This document shows, in pieces, positions 1 through 9,822 of a stretch of DNA of 64,000 nucleotides. The DNA is from Ensifer adhaerens (lineage in GTDB: Bacteria > Pseudomonadota > Alphaproteobacteria > Rhizobiales > Rhizobiaceae): positions 372,001 to 436,000 of the forward strand of contig NZ_JABEKT010000001.1 of assembly GCF_013283195.1 (NCBI RefSeq), written 5' to 3'. Position numbers and translations under genes: made by a program. The notes beneath the pieces are model-generated. The model had not been told where the DNA came from. It was given only the letters and a program-made list of their open reading frames with translations, and did not search any database. Position 1 is the first letter of the stretch. Each line of letters begins with the position of its first letter.

Positions 1-390
1 TACATAGAGCGCAAGGGCGCGCTCGACACCGCAGACGCGATTGCAGCTGCCGACCTGCTCCACGATGAAACAGCGAACCGCTGGCGCGACTGGTTTGCCA
101 AAACCGGCCAGGCCATGACCGGCCCGCCGCGCGGCCCCGTCTTTCAAGACTTCAACCTGCTGGCAACAGCCGTGATTGCCGGCCACGGCGTTGCGCTCTG
201 TCCTGTCGAGGTCTTCCGCCGCGAGATCGACGGGGGTGATCTCATCGTCCTCTCGACGGTCGCGACGCTTGAAGACGAAAGCTATTTTCTCATCACCAGA
301 AACGCGCGCGGAAAAGCGGTCGCCGCGTTCAGCGCGTGGTTCAGTTCCGTCGTTGCGCGATCGACCGCACCCGACAGCAACATGCGCTGA
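1..390 (+). CDS. LysR-family transcriptional regulator, C-terminal part (cut by window edge)
   Basis: The frame is open from base 1 to a TGA at 388-390, giving 129 residues. They read as the second half of a LysR effector-binding domain: a QDFNLLATAVIAGHGVALCP stretch and then a FREIDGGDLIVL stretch. Regulators of the GcvA-like group carry this 'A-x-x-G-x-G-V-A-L' pattern. The DNA-binding half lies outside the window, so the target cannot be named. The gene converges on prpE, whose stop is 15 bases away, so it is not in the prpE operon, although it could still regulate a neighbour. Family call fairly sure; ligand unknown. Confidence 0.75.
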   Translation, partial: YIERKGALDTADAIAAADLLHDETANRWRDWFAKTGQAMTGPPRGPVFQDFNLLATAVIAGHGVALCPVEVFRREIDGGDLIVLSTVATLEDESYFLITRNARGKAVAAFSAWFSSVVARSTAPDSNMR

Positions 391-405
391 CGTTGCGAGA
401 CGCAA

Positions 406-2313
406 TCAGATACCGATGCCCTTGGCATGAAGCACGGCGGCGATCTCGTCGAGAATCGCTGGGTCGTCGATCGTCGCCGGCATCTTCCATGGCTGGCGAT
501 CGGCTATCTTCTGGATCGTCGCACGCAGGATCTTTCCGGATCGGGTCTTCGGCAGCCGCTTGACGCACATCGCCGTGCGGAACGCAGCGACCGGGCCGAT
601 GCGGTCCCGCACGAGGCTGATGACCTCCCGCTCGATCTCGGACGTTTCCCGTGAAACATTCGAGTTGATGACGAGAAATCCGGCCGGGATCTGCCCCTTC
701 AGTTCGTCGGCGATGCCGATGACCGCACACTCCGCGACATCCGGGTGGCTGGCGCACACTTCCTCCATGGCGCCCGTCGATAGCCTGTGGCCGGCAACAT
801 TGATGATGTCGTCGGTACGCGCCATGATGAACACATAGCCGTCATCGTCGAGATAACCGGCATCGGCCGTCTTGTAGTAGCCGGGAAATTCGTCGAGATA
901 GGCGGCGCGAAAGCGATGGTCGGCGTTCCACAGGGTCGGCAGGCATCCCGGAGGCAGGGGCAGCTTGACCACGACATTGCCCAATATTCCCGCGTCGACC
1001 GGGTGGCCGGCATCGTCGAGAATCTGGACATCGTAGCCGGGTAATGGAACGGCAGGAGAGCCATACTTTACCGGTAGAAGCCCGAGCCCGAGCGGATTGC
1101 CCGCGACCGGCCATCCCGTTTCCGTCTGCCACCAATGGTCGATGACCGGCACGCCCAGAGCCCTCTCGGCCCAGCGGATCGTATCGGGATCGGCGCGCTC
1201 GCCAGCAAGGAACAAAGCACGAAAGCCCGAGATATCATATTTCGACACCAACGCGGCGTCGGGATCTTCCTTGCGAATGGCACGCAACGCCGTCGGCGCC
1301 GTGAACATCACGGCCACGCCATGCTCCGCTATGATACGCCAGTATGTGCCCGGATCCGGCGTGCCGACGGGCTTGCCCTCGAACAGGATCGAGGTGTTGC
1401 CGTTGAGAAGCGGGCCATAGACGATGAACGAATGCCCGACGACCCAGCCGATGTCGGACGCGGCCCAGAACACCTCGCCGGGCTGAACGCCGAAAAAGTT
1501 CTGCATCGACCATTTCAATGCGACCATGTGGCCGCCATTGTCGCGCACCACACCCTTCGGCTGGCCGGTGGTGCCGGACGTATAGAGCACATAAAGCGGG
1601 TCGTTGGACGCAACCGGCGTGCAGCCAACTTCATCGCCAGCGTCCTTTGCCGCTGACAGGGCCGCGGCATAGTCGACATCGCGCACCGGCGTCATCTCCG
1701 CCTTGAGCATGTCACGCTGGTAGATCAGGCAATGCGCCGGCTTGTGCTCAGCGATTGTCACCGCCGCATCCAGCAGCGGTTTATAGGCAACCGTCCGGCC
1801 GGGCTCGATGCCGCAGCTCGCGGAAACGACGAGCTTGGCCCGGCAGTCATCGATGCGCACGGCAAGTTCATTGGCGGCAAAGCCGCCAAACACCACCGAG
1901 TGCACGGCGCCGATGCGCGCGGCAGCAAGCATCGCCACCGCTGCCTGCGGGATCATCGGCATGTAGATGATGATGCGGTCGCCCTTGTCGACGCCGAGCT
2001 TGCGGTAGACGGCGGCCAGCGCCTTGACGTCGTCAAGCAGCGCTCCATAGGAGATGCGCTCGATGCTGGACGTAACCGGGCTGTCGTAGATAAAGGCGAT
2101 CTGCTCGCCACGGCCCGCTTCGACATGTCGGTCGAGACAGTTGTAGCAGCTGTTGGTCAACCCACCGGGAAACCAGTGGCCATAGATGCCCCGTTCGGAG
2201 TCGAAGACCCGCTCCGGCTTCTCGAACCAGTCGATCGCCTCAGCCGCCTCTGACCAGAACCCCTCCGGATCCGTCTTCCACGCGCCGTACACTTCGGAAT
2301 AGCGGCTCGCCAT
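406..2313 (-). CDS. prpE: Propionate--CoA ligase (acyl-CoA synthetase, PrpE type)
   Basis: A 635-residue AMP-forming acyl-CoA synthetase that activates propionate, or acetate, to its CoA thioester in the cytoplasm. The N-terminal ACAS segment (YGAWKTDPEGFW) is followed by the P-loop-like YTSGTTGQPKGVV around residue 240, a TETGWP adenylate motif and the C-terminal subdomain with RTDDIINVAGHRLSTG. The reactive lysine is in LPKTRSGKILR near the end; lysine acetylation commonly controls this family. I start at the ATG at 2313 because GGGAGGAG lies just upstream; the frame extends 17 codons further to 2364 without a better site. The coding sequence contains a one-mismatch parS (644-657) that encodes Val-Ser-Arg-Glu-Thr. 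PrpE over AcsA is inferred from length and the REGIYGHWFPGG-type N-terminus. Confidence 0.85.
   Translation of the reverse strand: MASRYSEVYGAWKTDPEGFWSEAAEAIDWFEKPERVFDSERGIYGHWFPGGLTNSCYNCLDRHVEAGRGEQIAFIYDSPVTSSIERISYGALLDDVKALAAVYRKLGVDKGDRIIIYMPMIPQAAVAMLAAARIGAVHSVVFGGFAANELAVRIDDCRAKLVVSASCGIEPGRTVAYKPLLDAAVTIAEHKPAHCLIYQRDMLKAEMTPVRDVDYAAALSAAKDAGDEVGCTPVASNDPLYVLYTSGTTGQPKGVVRDNGGHMVALKWSMQNFFGVQPGEVFWAASDIGWVVGHSFIVYGPLLNGNTSILFEGKPVGTPDPGTYWRIIAEHGVAVMFTAPTALRAIRKEDPDAALVSKYDISGFRALFLAGERADPDTIRWAERALGVPVIDHWWQTETGWPVAGNPLGLGLLPVKYGSPAVPLPGYDVQILDDAGHPVDAGILGNVVVKLPLPPGCLPTLWNADHRFRAAYLDEFPGYYKTADAGYLDDDGYVFIMARTDDIINVAGHRLSTGAMEEVCASHPDVAECAVIGIADELKGQIPAGFLVINSNVSRETSEIEREVISLVRDRIGPVAAFRTAMCVKRLPKTRSGKILRATIQKIADRQPWKMPATIDDPAILDEIAAVLHAKGIGI
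644..657. other. Degenerate parS site inside prpE
   Basis: GTTTCCCGTGAAAC matches the palindrome GTTTCACGTGAAAC at 13 of 14 bases. It lies in the 3' part of prpE, where it encodes VSRET. It could be a weak ParB site or a chance match, and is the outermost copy on this side of the origin. Confidence 0.4.
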
Positions 2314-2425
2314 ATCCGTTCTCCTCCCAATGCATGCCAGGCAATGCCCGGCCTCCTCATGCACAAGGATAGGCTAATGAGAACGAAGGTGAACCCCGAC
2401 GAAAGCGTAATGCGACGTTTTGGTA

Positions 2426-3103
2426 TCAGCGCGAGCCGAAGATCGCCGAGCCAACGCGCACGCTGGTGGCGCCGAACTGCACCGCCGTCTCGAAATCGCC
2501 GGACATGCCCATCGAAAGCCGGTCGAGTTTGCACTCGCGGCCAAGCTTCGCCAGCAGCGCAAAATGCGGGCCGGGATTCTCCTCGACCGGCGGAATGCAC
2601 ATCAGCCCTTCGATCGCCATATCGAGTTCCTCGCGGCAGAAGGTCACGAACGCAACGGTGTCCTTCGGCGCAATACCCGCCTTCTGCGGTTCCAGCCCGG
2701 TGTTGACCTGGACGTAGAGACGAAGTGTCCTTTCCTGACGCTTCATTTCCGCCGATATCGCCCGGGCGATCTTCTCGCGGTCGACAGTCTCGATGACGTC
2801 AAAAAGGGCAACGGCTTCGGCCGCCTTATTGGACTGCAACGGCCCGATCAGATGCAGCACCAGATCCGGCGTCTCGCCCTTCAGCAACGGCCACTTGCCC
2901 TGGGCTTCCTGCACGCGGTTCTCGCCGAACACGCGCTGGCCGGCCTCGATCACCGGACGGATCGCATCCGCGTCGAATGTCTTGGAGACGGCAACGAGGC
3001 TGACGGCATGCTTCGGGCGCTTTGCCGCCTTCTCCGCCGCGTGAATCCGGCTCACGACATCCTGCAACCGCTCTTGAACTTCCATGGACCTGTTCTCCGA
3101 CAT
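2426..3103 (-). CDS. yggS: YggS-family PLP-binding homeostasis protein
   Basis: A 225-residue alanine-racemase-fold, single-domain protein of the YggS/PROSC family, which binds pyridoxal phosphate and buffers the free vitamer pool. The PLP lysine is in LVAVSKTFDADAI, followed by the family signature FGENRVQEAQGKW; LHLIGPLQSNK and GMSGDFETAVQFGATSVRVGSAIFG give the remaining barrel strands and the phosphate site. The length matches the family. Start 3103 has an AAAGG upstream; an in-frame ATG at 3085 (MEVQERLQ) also has a good GGAG-like site, so the N-terminus may be six residues shorter. It is divergent from leuS, with about 207 bases between. Confidence 0.88.
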   Translation of the reverse strand: MSENRSMEVQERLQDVVSRIHAAEKAAKRPKHAVSLVAVSKTFDADAIRPVIEAGQRVFGENRVQEAQGKWPLLKGETPDLVLHLIGPLQSNKAAEAVALFDVIETVDREKIARAISAEMKRQERTLRLYVQVNTGLEPQKAGIAPKDTVAFVTFCREELDMAIEGLMCIPPVEENPGPHFALLAKLGRECKLDRLSMGMSGDFETAVQFGATSVRVGSAIFGSR

Positions 3104-3310
3104 GACGACCTTTCGGACGATGACTTAGCGGATTAGGCAAACTTGCGCGCCTTGCCAAGGCCATCGCCGCGCGCGCCGGCTCAAATCCGCCAAAGTGTCG
3201 CGCCAAACCCTTCGAAAACTTGACCATCAAGCGGTTTCATGATGAAGGTCACCCCAACTATCATGAGGGCGCTTCCTTGCCCCGCAGAACTTCCGGAACA
3301 CCTAAAAGAC
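3104..3310. promoter_or_regulatory. Divergent yggS/leuS intergenic region
   Basis: These 207 bases separate two divergently read genes and must carry both promoters. An in-frame ATG at 3239 could extend leuS, but the residues it would add look unlike LeuRS. I see no clear T-box or other riboswitch. Confidence 0.4.
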
Positions 3311-5941
3311 ATGTCTACCGAACGATATAATCCGCGTGATGCCGAGCCGCGTTGGCAGCAGGAATGGGAAAACGGCCAGGTCTTCCAGACCGAGAACGAC
3401 GACCCGCGCGAAAAATATTACGTGCTCGAGATGTTCCCCTATCCGTCCGGGCGCATCCACATGGGTCATGTGCGCAACTACACGATGGGCGACGTCGTCG
3501 CTCGCTACAAGCGCGCCCGCGGCTTCAACGTGCTTCACCCCATGGGCTGGGATGCCTTCGGCATGCCGGCGGAAAACGCCGCCATGGAGCGCGGCGTGCA
3601 TCCGGCGACCTGGACCTATCAGAACATCGCCTCGATGAAGGCGCAGCTGAAGGTCATGGGGCTGTCGCTCGACTGGAACCGCGAATTTGCGACCTGCGAC
3701 CCTGAATACTACCAGCGTCAGCAGCACCTGTTCGTCGATTTCCTCGAGAAGGGCCTGGTCTACCGCAAGCAGTCCAAGGTCAACTGGGACCCGGTCGACA
3801 ACACTGTTCTGGCCAACGAGCAGGTCATCGATGGCCGCGGCTGGCGTTCGGGCGCGCTCGTCGAACAGCGCGAACTGACGCAATGGTTCTTCCGCATCAC
3901 CGACTTCAGCCAGGAGCTGCTGGACGCGCTGGATACGCTCGATCAGTGGCCGGAAAAAGTGCGGCTGATGCAGAAGAACTGGATCGGCCGCTCGGAAGGC
4001 CTGTCCATTCGCTGGCAGATCGTCGAAGGCACCGCCGACGCCGATACGACCGAGCTGACCGTTTACACCACCCGTCCGGACACGCTGTTCGGTGCGTCTT
4101 TCCTCGCGATCTCCGCTGATCACCCGCTCGCCAGGCAAGCTGCGGCAAAGGATCCGGCAATCGAGGCCTTCTGCGAGGAATGCCGCCGCGCCGGCACGTC
4201 GCTGGCAGCGCTCGAGACCGCTGAAAAGAAGGGCATGGACACCGGCATCCGCGCCAGGCACCCGCTCGACGAAAGCTGGGAGCTGCCGGTTTACGTCGCC
4301 AATTTCGTGCTGATGGACTATGGCACGGGCGCGATCTTCGGTTGCCCATCGGGCGACCAGCGCGACCTCGATTTTGCCCGCAAGTATGGCCTTCCGGTCG
4401 TTCCGGTGGTCATGCCGCGCGACGGCGACGCTGCGAGCTTTGCGATCGGCGACGAGGCCTATATCGGCGACGGCGTCATGATCAATTCGCGCGACCTCGA
4501 TGGCCTGTCGACGGAAGACGCCTTCGAAAAAGTGGCGTCGAAGCTGGAGAAGGAACAACTGGCCGGTGCGCCGCGTGCCGAACGCAAGGTCAATTTCCGC
4601 CTGCGCGACTGGGGCATTTCCCGTCAGCGCTATTGGGGCTGCCCGATCCCGGTGATCCATTGCGATGACTGCGGCGTCGTTCCCGTTCCCAAGGCCGACC
4701 TGCCCGTCATCCTGCCACCGGATGTTACCTTCGACAAGCCGGGCAACCCGCTTGATCGCCATCCGACCTGGCGGCACGTGGCCTGCCCGCATTGCGGCAA
4801 GGATGCTCGCCGTGAAACCGACACGATGGACACCTTCGTGGATTCGTCCTGGTATTTCACACGCTTCACAGCGCCCTGGGAGGACAACCCGACCGATCCG
4901 AAGGCGGCCAACCACTGGCTGCCCGTCGACCAGTATATCGGCGGCATCGAGCACGCGATCCTGCATCTGCTCTATTCGCGCTTCTTTACCCGCGCGATGA
5001 AGGCGACCGGTCACGTTGCGCTCGACGAGCCGTTCAAGGGGCTGTTCACCCAAGGCATGGTGGTGCACGAGACCTACAGCCGCGGCGAAGGCGCCCAGCG
5101 CGAATGGATCACGCCGGCGGAAATCCGCATCGACGAGGTCGATGGACAACGCCGCGCCGTTCTGCTTGAGACCGGCGAGGACATCACCATCGGCTCGATC
5201 GAGAAGATGTCGAAGTCGAAGAAGAACGTCGTCGACCCGGACGACATCATCGCCTCCTACGGCGCCGATACGGCACGCTTCTTCGTCCTGTCCGATTCGC
5301 CTCCCGACCGTGACGTCATCTGGTCCGAGGCCGGGGTCGAAGGCGCCCACCGCTTCGTTCAGCGCGTCTGGCGCCTGATCGGCGAGGCGGCAGAGACGCT
5401 TCGCACGGTCGAGGCAGCCCCCGCACACGACGGCGCCGGCCTGGCGGTCTCGCAAGCGGCCCACAGGACGCTGCGCGCTGTCGAAGCCGACTACGACAAG
5501 CTGGCCTTCAACAAGGCCGTGGCGCGTATCTATGAGCTCGTCAACGTGCTTGCAGCCCCGCTGACGCAGGTTGCCACCGGCAAGGCCGATGCGGCACTGA
5601 CGGCGGCCGCCAAGGATGCAACATCGATCCTGATCAGCCTGATCGCACCGATGATGCCGCACTTGGCCGAGGAATGCTGGCAGGCGATCGGCGGCAAGGG
5701 CCTGATCGCTGAAAGCGGCTGGCCGAAGTTCGATGCCGCGCTCGTCGTCGAGAATGAAGTCACGCTTCCGGTTCAGGTCAACGGCAAGAAGCGCGCGGAT
5801 TTGACAATCGCGCGCGATGCAGATCAGACTGCAATCGAAAATGCAGTTCTCGCTCTCGATGCCGTCAAGACCATACTCAACGGCAGCAGCCCCAAGAAAA
5901 TCATCGTCGTGCCTCAGAGGATCGTCAATGTCGTTGTCTGA
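3311..5941 (+). CDS. leuS: Leucine--tRNA ligase
   Basis: A class Ia aminoacyl-tRNA synthetase of 876 residues that charges tRNA-Leu. It opens with [19 protein letters not shown], then the HIGH-type motif [15 protein letters not shown] near residue 45. The CP1 editing domain has [20 protein letters not shown], and the second catalytic signature [12 protein letters not shown] lies near 635. An anticodon-binding helical domain and the small C-terminal [10 protein letters not shown] domain follow. Length is typical of alphaproteobacterial LeuRS. An upstream in-frame ATG at 3239 is not used because homologues begin at MS-ERYN. The 3' end overlaps lptE by 14 bases, which suggests coupled expression of leuS-lptE-holA, the order also seen in many Gram-negatives. 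Confidence 0.97.
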   Translation: MSTERYNPRDAEPRWQQEWENGQVFQTENDDPREKYYVLEMFPYPSGRIHMGHVRNYTMGDVVARYKRARGFNVLHPMGWDAFGMPAENAAMERGVHPATWTYQNIASMKAQLKVMGLSLDWNREFATCDPEYYQRQQHLFVDFLEKGLVYRKQSKVNWDPVDNTVLANEQVIDGRGWRSGALVEQRELTQWFFRITDFSQELLDALDTLDQWPEKVRLMQKNWIGRSEGLSIRWQIVEGTADADTTELTVYTTRPDTLFGASFLAISADHPLARQAAAKDPAIEAFCEECRRAGTSLAALETAEKKGMDTGIRARHPLDESWELPVYVANFVLMDYGTGAIFGCPSGDQRDLDFARKYGLPVVPVVMPRDGDAASFAIGDEAYIGDGVMINSRDLDGLSTEDAFEKVASKLEKEQLAGAPRAERKVNFRLRDWGISRQRYWGCPIPVIHCDDCGVVPVPKADLPVILPPDVTFDKPGNPLDRHPTWRHVACPHCGKDARRETDTMDTFVDSSWYFTRFTAPWEDNPTDPKAANHWLPVDQYIGGIEHAILHLLYSRFFTRAMKATGHVALDEPFKGLFTQGMVVHETYSRGEGAQREWITPAEIRIDEVDGQRRAVLLETGEDITIGSIEKMSKSKKNVVDPDDIIASYGADTARFFVLSDSPPDRDVIWSEAGVEGAHRFVQRVWRLIGEAAETLRTVEAAPAHDGAGLAVSQAAHRTLRAVEADYDKLAFNKAVARIYELVNVLAAPLTQVATGKADAALTAAAKDATSILISLIAPMMPHLAEECWQAIGGKGLIAESGWPKFDAALVVENEVTLPVQVNGKKRADLTIARDADQTAIENAVLALDAVKTILNGSSPKKIIVVPQRIVNVVV

Positions 5942-6452
5942 TAGAGCTGGCTCCCGCATGCGGTCGATCCCGATGCTGGCTGGTGTTCTTATGTTGACCG
6001 CGCTCGCCGGCTGCCAGGTCAGGCCGCTTTATTCCGATGCAGTCGGCACACCCGCCGCGCTTGCGTCGATCGAAATCTCCGACGCCGACGAACGCGTCGA
6101 ACAGGAAGTGCGCAACGCCCTGATCTTCCTCGTCGCCGGCGGCCAGGGAGAACCAGTCAATCCGCAGTATCATCTGGCGTTGACGGTTGCGAGCCGCACC
6201 ATGGGCGTACTCTACGATCAGGCGCGGGATCGGGCAGGGGCTGGCCGTATCGTCGTCAAGGCCGACTACAACCTCTCCAAGATCGGAACCGGCGAGACCA
6301 TCAAGTCGGGCAATCGCACCGCTGTCGCACTTGTCGACTTCCCGGTGCAGGAGTTCGCCAAGGTTCGCGCCGTGCGCGACGGCGAAAACCGCGCTGCAAA
6401 GGAACTGGCAGAGCTGATCCGGGCTGACATCGCCGCGGCCCTCAGCCGCTAG
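5928..6452 (+). CDS. lptE: LPS-assembly lipoprotein LptE
   Basis: A 174-residue outer-membrane lipoprotein, the plug and partner of LptD in placing lipopolysaccharide on the cell surface. It has a basic N-terminus, a hydrophobic stretch [14 protein letters not shown] ending in a lipobox (LAGC), and a QVRPLYSD start of the mature part typical of LptE. The ATG at 5928 has AGAGG upstream and overlaps the end of leuS by 14 bases; the frame runs further upstream inside leuS but without a signal sequence. holA follows 12 bases later. The family is poorly conserved, so the call rests on lipobox, size and the leuS-lptE-holA order. Confidence 0.87.
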   Translation: MSLSDRAGSRMRSIPMLAGVLMLTALAGCQVRPLYSDAVGTPAALASIEISDADERVEQEVRNALIFLVAGGQGEPVNPQYHLALTVASRTMGVLYDQARDRAGAGRIVVKADYNLSKIGTGETIKSGNRTAVALVDFPVQEFAKVRAVRDGENRAAKELAELIRADIAAALSR

Positions 6453-6464
6453 GCCGGTGGCGGA

Positions 6465-7499
6465 ATGAGCGAAGTCAAATCGCACGAGTTCGACTCTTTC
6501 CTTCAGAAGTCAGCGGGCCTCTATCGCCTCTTTGTCCTCTACGGGCCAGACCGTGGTCTGGTCTCGGAGCGGGCAGGGGCGATCGCGTCGCTCAGTGGCG
6601 TGCCGCTCGACGACCCTTTTTCCATCACCAAGCTCGACGCCAGCGATCTGCAGCAGAGCCCCGGCCGGCTTCTCGACGAGGTCAACTCGATCGGCCTTTT
6701 CGGCGGTGAAAAGCTGGTCTGGGTGCGCGGAGCCGCCAACGAGAAGGCGCTCGTCGATGCGTTACAGATCCTCGCCGGCGAACCTCCGACCGGTAGCTAC
6801 GTCCTTGTCGAAGCGGGTGATCTCAAGAAGGGATCGGCGCTGCGCAAGGTGGCCGAGACGGCGCGGTCCGTTGCAATCATCGCCTGCTACAGCGACGATG
6901 CCCGCAGTCTGCAGGCACTGATCGACAAGGAACTCGGCGAGGAAAAGCTTGGCATAACACCGGCTGCACGGGAAAGACTGATGGAGGCGCTGGGCGGCGA
7001 CCGACTGGCCTCGCGCAACGAAGTGCGCAAGCTGGCGCTCTATTGCCGCGGCAAGGCGACCGTCGATGAATCGGATGTCACCGACATCGTCGGCGATGCC
7101 AGCGCTATCTCCGTTGATGATGCGGTCGATGCCGTGTTGAAAGGTGATCTTGACGGTCTTCTGCATGCAATGCAGAAGATAACCACGTCGAAGACACCGG
7201 CTTTCCTTGTTTTGCAAGGGTGCTTACGGCAGTTTCAGCAGCTCGATCTGATGCGCGCCGAGATGGATTCATCGCGCCAGCAGCCCGGTCAGGTGATCGC
7301 CACCATGGGTCGCCATCTACACTTTCGCCGCAAACCCATCATCGAGGCAGCGCTTCGGCATTGGTCGGCGCCGGCGATCCGCCGTGAGCTGACACGGCTG
7401 CAGAATACGATTTTTCAGAGCCGCACCCGCCAGAGCCTCGAGGAGAGCATGGTGCTGCAGAACCTGATGGCGATCACCGTGCAGTCAGCCAGACGCTGA
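6465..7499 (+). CDS. holA: DNA polymerase III subunit delta
   Basis: A 344-residue clamp-loader subunit that opens the beta sliding clamp. It shows the HolA pattern: an N-terminal LYRLFVLYGPDRGLVSERA AAA+-like fold without a functional P-loop, LFGGEKLVWVRGA in place of a nucleotide site, a middle GGDRLASRNEVRKLALYCRG helix region, and a C-terminal collar domain ending RQSLEESMVLQNLMAI. It follows lptE by 12 bases and ends the leuS-lptE-holA unit. Size is normal. Confidence 0.93.
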   Translation: MSEVKSHEFDSFLQKSAGLYRLFVLYGPDRGLVSERAGAIASLSGVPLDDPFSITKLDASDLQQSPGRLLDEVNSIGLFGGEKLVWVRGAANEKALVDALQILAGEPPTGSYVLVEAGDLKKGSALRKVAETARSVAIIACYSDDARSLQALIDKELGEEKLGITPAARERLMEALGGDRLASRNEVRKLALYCRGKATVDESDVTDIVGDASAISVDDAVDAVLKGDLDGLLHAMQKITTSKTPAFLVLQGCLRQFQQLDLMRAEMDSSRQQPGQVIATMGRHLHFRRKPIIEAALRHWSAPAIRRELTRLQNTIFQSRTRQSLEESMVLQNLMAITVQSARR

Positions 7500-8089
7500 A
7501 CAGTCGCTGTCGCGGCTCAGGTGGCTCAAGAGGTCGGCACCATCCATGAGAAGCCTCGGCTTTCTCAAGGTTCCCCTTACCAACTCAGTTGTTTGTCAGC
7601 GTATCAGCATCGCTATCTGGCATCTATGATGGGGATGATCCCTTCAGGACCTCGATGCGTTGCAGCGTCTGCAGGCCGACCATCGCACTGGTCCCTTCAA
7701 ACCAGCAAGCAATGCGAGGCTGGAGCAACAGGATTCAGATGATGGCCGGCCCAAGAGCTATTGCCGCAAGAACCGCCTGCCCCGGCGATATCCGGGGGGT
7801 ATCCACTTCGGGACCGCGTTGCCGCCTTCAGGTGCAACAGGGCACGAAAACCGCAGGCAATTGCTGGTCCCGCTCAAGGAATAGCAGGCCCAATCCCTTG
7901 GGGCGAAGGGTTATTGACCCGACCGAAGTCAGGTCCCCCATCCCCGGCTTACGTCACGATGCCGAAATGAGGGAGACCGGAACGAGCCTCCAGGCAACAC
8001 GCCTTTTCAAGGGTTGCCATCGCACTCGGCCCGCATTCACGAGCCTAAATCAGGCCATGCCGAACATGGCGAAAGCCGACGCCGTGCGT
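7500..8089. other. 590-bp gap between convergent holA and parB, no recognised gene
   Basis: No frame here has the composition or motifs of a protein I know; short frames exist but none starts with a good ribosome site. A weak hairpin at 7548-7566 (GAGAAGCC/GGCTTTCTC) just after holA may help end transcription, though it lacks a T-run. Several small inverted repeats lie at about 7780-7960, for example CCCCGG/CCGGGG near 7781-7797 and GGGT/ACCC near 7910, so a structured RNA is possible. I could not match it to 6S, tmRNA, SRP or RNase P RNA. Confidence 0.35.
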
Positions 8090-8977
8090 TCAGCGACGCT
8101 CGAGCAGACGGCAGATCTCTTCCAGTTGATCCAGTGTCTTGTAGGAAATCCGGAGGTGGCCGCCGGAAGCCTTGTGGCTGACGGTTACGTCAAGCCCCAA
8201 GCTATCGGACAATGTCCGCTCCAGAGCCAGCGTATCGGCGTCCTTCTCGTCCCGTCGCGCGGCCTTGGCGTAATTGGGGTCGTTCTGGGCGCGAATATCG
8301 TTCTGCGCCAAGCGTTCGGCGTCGCGAACCGAAAGACCCTTTGCAACGATGTTTCGGGCAAGCGTCGCCGGATCCGACGTCGGGATGAGCGCGCGCGCGT
8401 GGCCGGCCGAAAGGCTTCCTTCGGACAACATGTCCCGCACGGGCTCGGGCAGCTTGAGAAGCCGCAGGCTGTTGGCGACATGACTACGGCTCTTGCCGAT
8501 GATCTCGCCGAGGTCGTTCTGCGTGTAGCCGTGCTCCGCGATCAGCTGTTCGTAGCCCAGAGCCTCGTCGAGTGGGTTGAGGTCTGAGCGCTGCACGTTC
8601 TCGACGATGGCAATCTCGAGCGCCGTCCTGTCGTCAACATCCCGGATGATAACCGGAATTTCGGTAAAACCAGCCAGCTGCGCTGCGCGCCAACGGCGTT
8701 CGCCGGCAATGATCTCGTAGCGGTCCGTGCCAATCGTGCGGGCAACGACCGGCTGAACGATGCCGTGCTGTCGGATAGAGCTGGCGAGGTCCTGCAACTC
8801 ACCCTCATCGAACTGCCGGCGAGGGTTTCTCGGATTTCGCGACACGAACTCGATCGGCACCCGTCGATCGGGATTGACCGGGGCAGGGGAAGCGCCCGCC
8901 TGGATCGGTTGATCCATCTCGCCGATCAATGCAGCCAGTCCGCGACCAAGCCTTCTCTTCGAGCTATCGTCGTTCAT
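8090..8977 (-). CDS. parB: Chromosome-partitioning protein ParB
   Basis: A 295-residue ParB/Spo0J CTPase clamp that loads at parS and spreads along DNA near the origin. It begins RRLGRGLAALIGEM, a short motif that in this family contacts ParA. The nuclease-like N-terminal domain has GERRWRAAQLAGFTEIPVII, the CTP-binding box, around residues 100-120. The helix-turn-helix is YTQNDLGEIIGKSRSHVANS, and a C-terminal dimer domain ends LDQLEEICRLLERR. Start 8977 has GGGTGAT upstream; the frame extends upstream to 9088 inside parA without a better site. It is downstream of parA with a 35-base gap and is served by the parS copies listed here. Confidence 0.96.
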   Translation of the reverse strand: MNDDSSKRRLGRGLAALIGEMDQPIQAGASPAPVNPDRRVPIEFVSRNPRNPRRQFDEGELQDLASSIRQHGIVQPVVARTIGTDRYEIIAGERRWRAAQLAGFTEIPVIIRDVDDRTALEIAIVENVQRSDLNPLDEALGYEQLIAEHGYTQNDLGEIIGKSRSHVANSLRLLKLPEPVRDMLSEGSLSAGHARALIPTSDPATLARNIVAKGLSVRDAERLAQNDIRAQNDPNYAKAARRDEKDADTLALERTLSDSLGLDVTVSHKASGGHLRISYKTLDQLEEICRLLERR

Positions 8978-9012
8978 AGTATCACCCGATTTTAATTCCG
9001 GTACCGAAATAA

Positions 9013-9807
9013 TTATGCGGCCTTGCGCTGCCGCTCGCGCTGGATCACTTCCGATGCCAACTGAAGATAAGCTTGGCTGCCTGCGCATTTCAGATCGTAA
9101 AGGATGGCCGGCTTGCCATAGGATGGCGCCTCGGAGACACGAACATTCCGCGGAATGAGCGTATGGTAGACCTTGTCCCCCAGGTGCGTACGAACATCAC
9201 TCACCACCTGCTGAGCCAAATTGTTGCGCGAGTCGAACATCGTCAGCACGATACCCTGGATATCGAGGCTGGGATTAACGGTTCTGCGCACCTGGTCGAC
9301 CGTCTCCAGCAGCTGGCTCAGGCCTTCCAATGCGAAGAACTCACACTGCAACGGCACCAGCACGGAGTGCGCGGCCGCCATGGCGTTCATCGTCAAAAGG
9401 TTGAAAGACGGGGGGCAGTCAACGAGAACGTAAGAGTACTCCAGCGCCTCCGGGCTGGCCAAGGCCTTGCGCAGACGAAAGGCGCGGTCGGCTTCCTTTG
9501 AGATTTCCATCTCGACGCCGAGCAGATCCATCGTCGAGGGGACGATGGCGAGGTTCGGCACAGCGGTCTGCTGAACGATCTCGGCGATCGAATGCGATCC
9601 GACCATCAGTTCGTAGGACGACAGATGGCGGTCACGGCGCTGAATGCCAAGACCCGTGCTCGCATTGCCCTGCGGGTCCAAGTCAACGATCAGAACCTTC
9701 TCGCCAATGGCCGCCAGTGCGGTTGCCAGATTGATCGCAGTCGTCGTCTTGCCGACGCCACCCTTCTGGTTTGCTATCGTGATGATCCGGTTTTTTGCGC
9801 CAAACAT
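9013..9807 (-). CDS. parA: Chromosome-partitioning ATPase ParA
   Basis: A 264-residue ParA/Soj ATPase that forms a DNA-bound gradient pulling ParB-parS complexes. It has the deviant Walker A ANQKGGVGKTTTAIN near residue 15, LIVDLDPQGNASTGLG, and a Walker B-like VLVDCPPSFNLLTMNAM. I choose the ATG at 9807; a TTG at 9822 directly follows the rsmG stop and would add five residues, but GCGAGCGGA sits well for the ATG. rsmG, parA and parB form one minus-strand unit with very short spacings. Confidence 0.96.
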   Translation of the reverse strand: MFGAKNRIITIANQKGGVGKTTTAINLATALAAIGEKVLIVDLDPQGNASTGLGIQRRDRHLSSYELMVGSHSIAEIVQQTAVPNLAIVPSTMDLLGVEMEISKEADRAFRLRKALASPEALEYSYVLVDCPPSFNLLTMNAMAAAHSVLVPLQCEFFALEGLSQLLETVDQVRRTVNPSLDIQGIVLTMFDSRNNLAQQVVSDVRTHLGDKVYHTLIPRNVRVSEAPSYGKPAILYDLKCAGSQAYLQLASEVIQRERQRKAA

Positions 9808-9822
9808 GTTTCCGCTCGCCAA

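Noticed and set aside
3302-5959. An 885-codon open frame on the minus strand opposite leuS
   Set aside because: It is the antisense shadow of leuS; its product has no domain and is rich in residues expected from mirrored codon bias.
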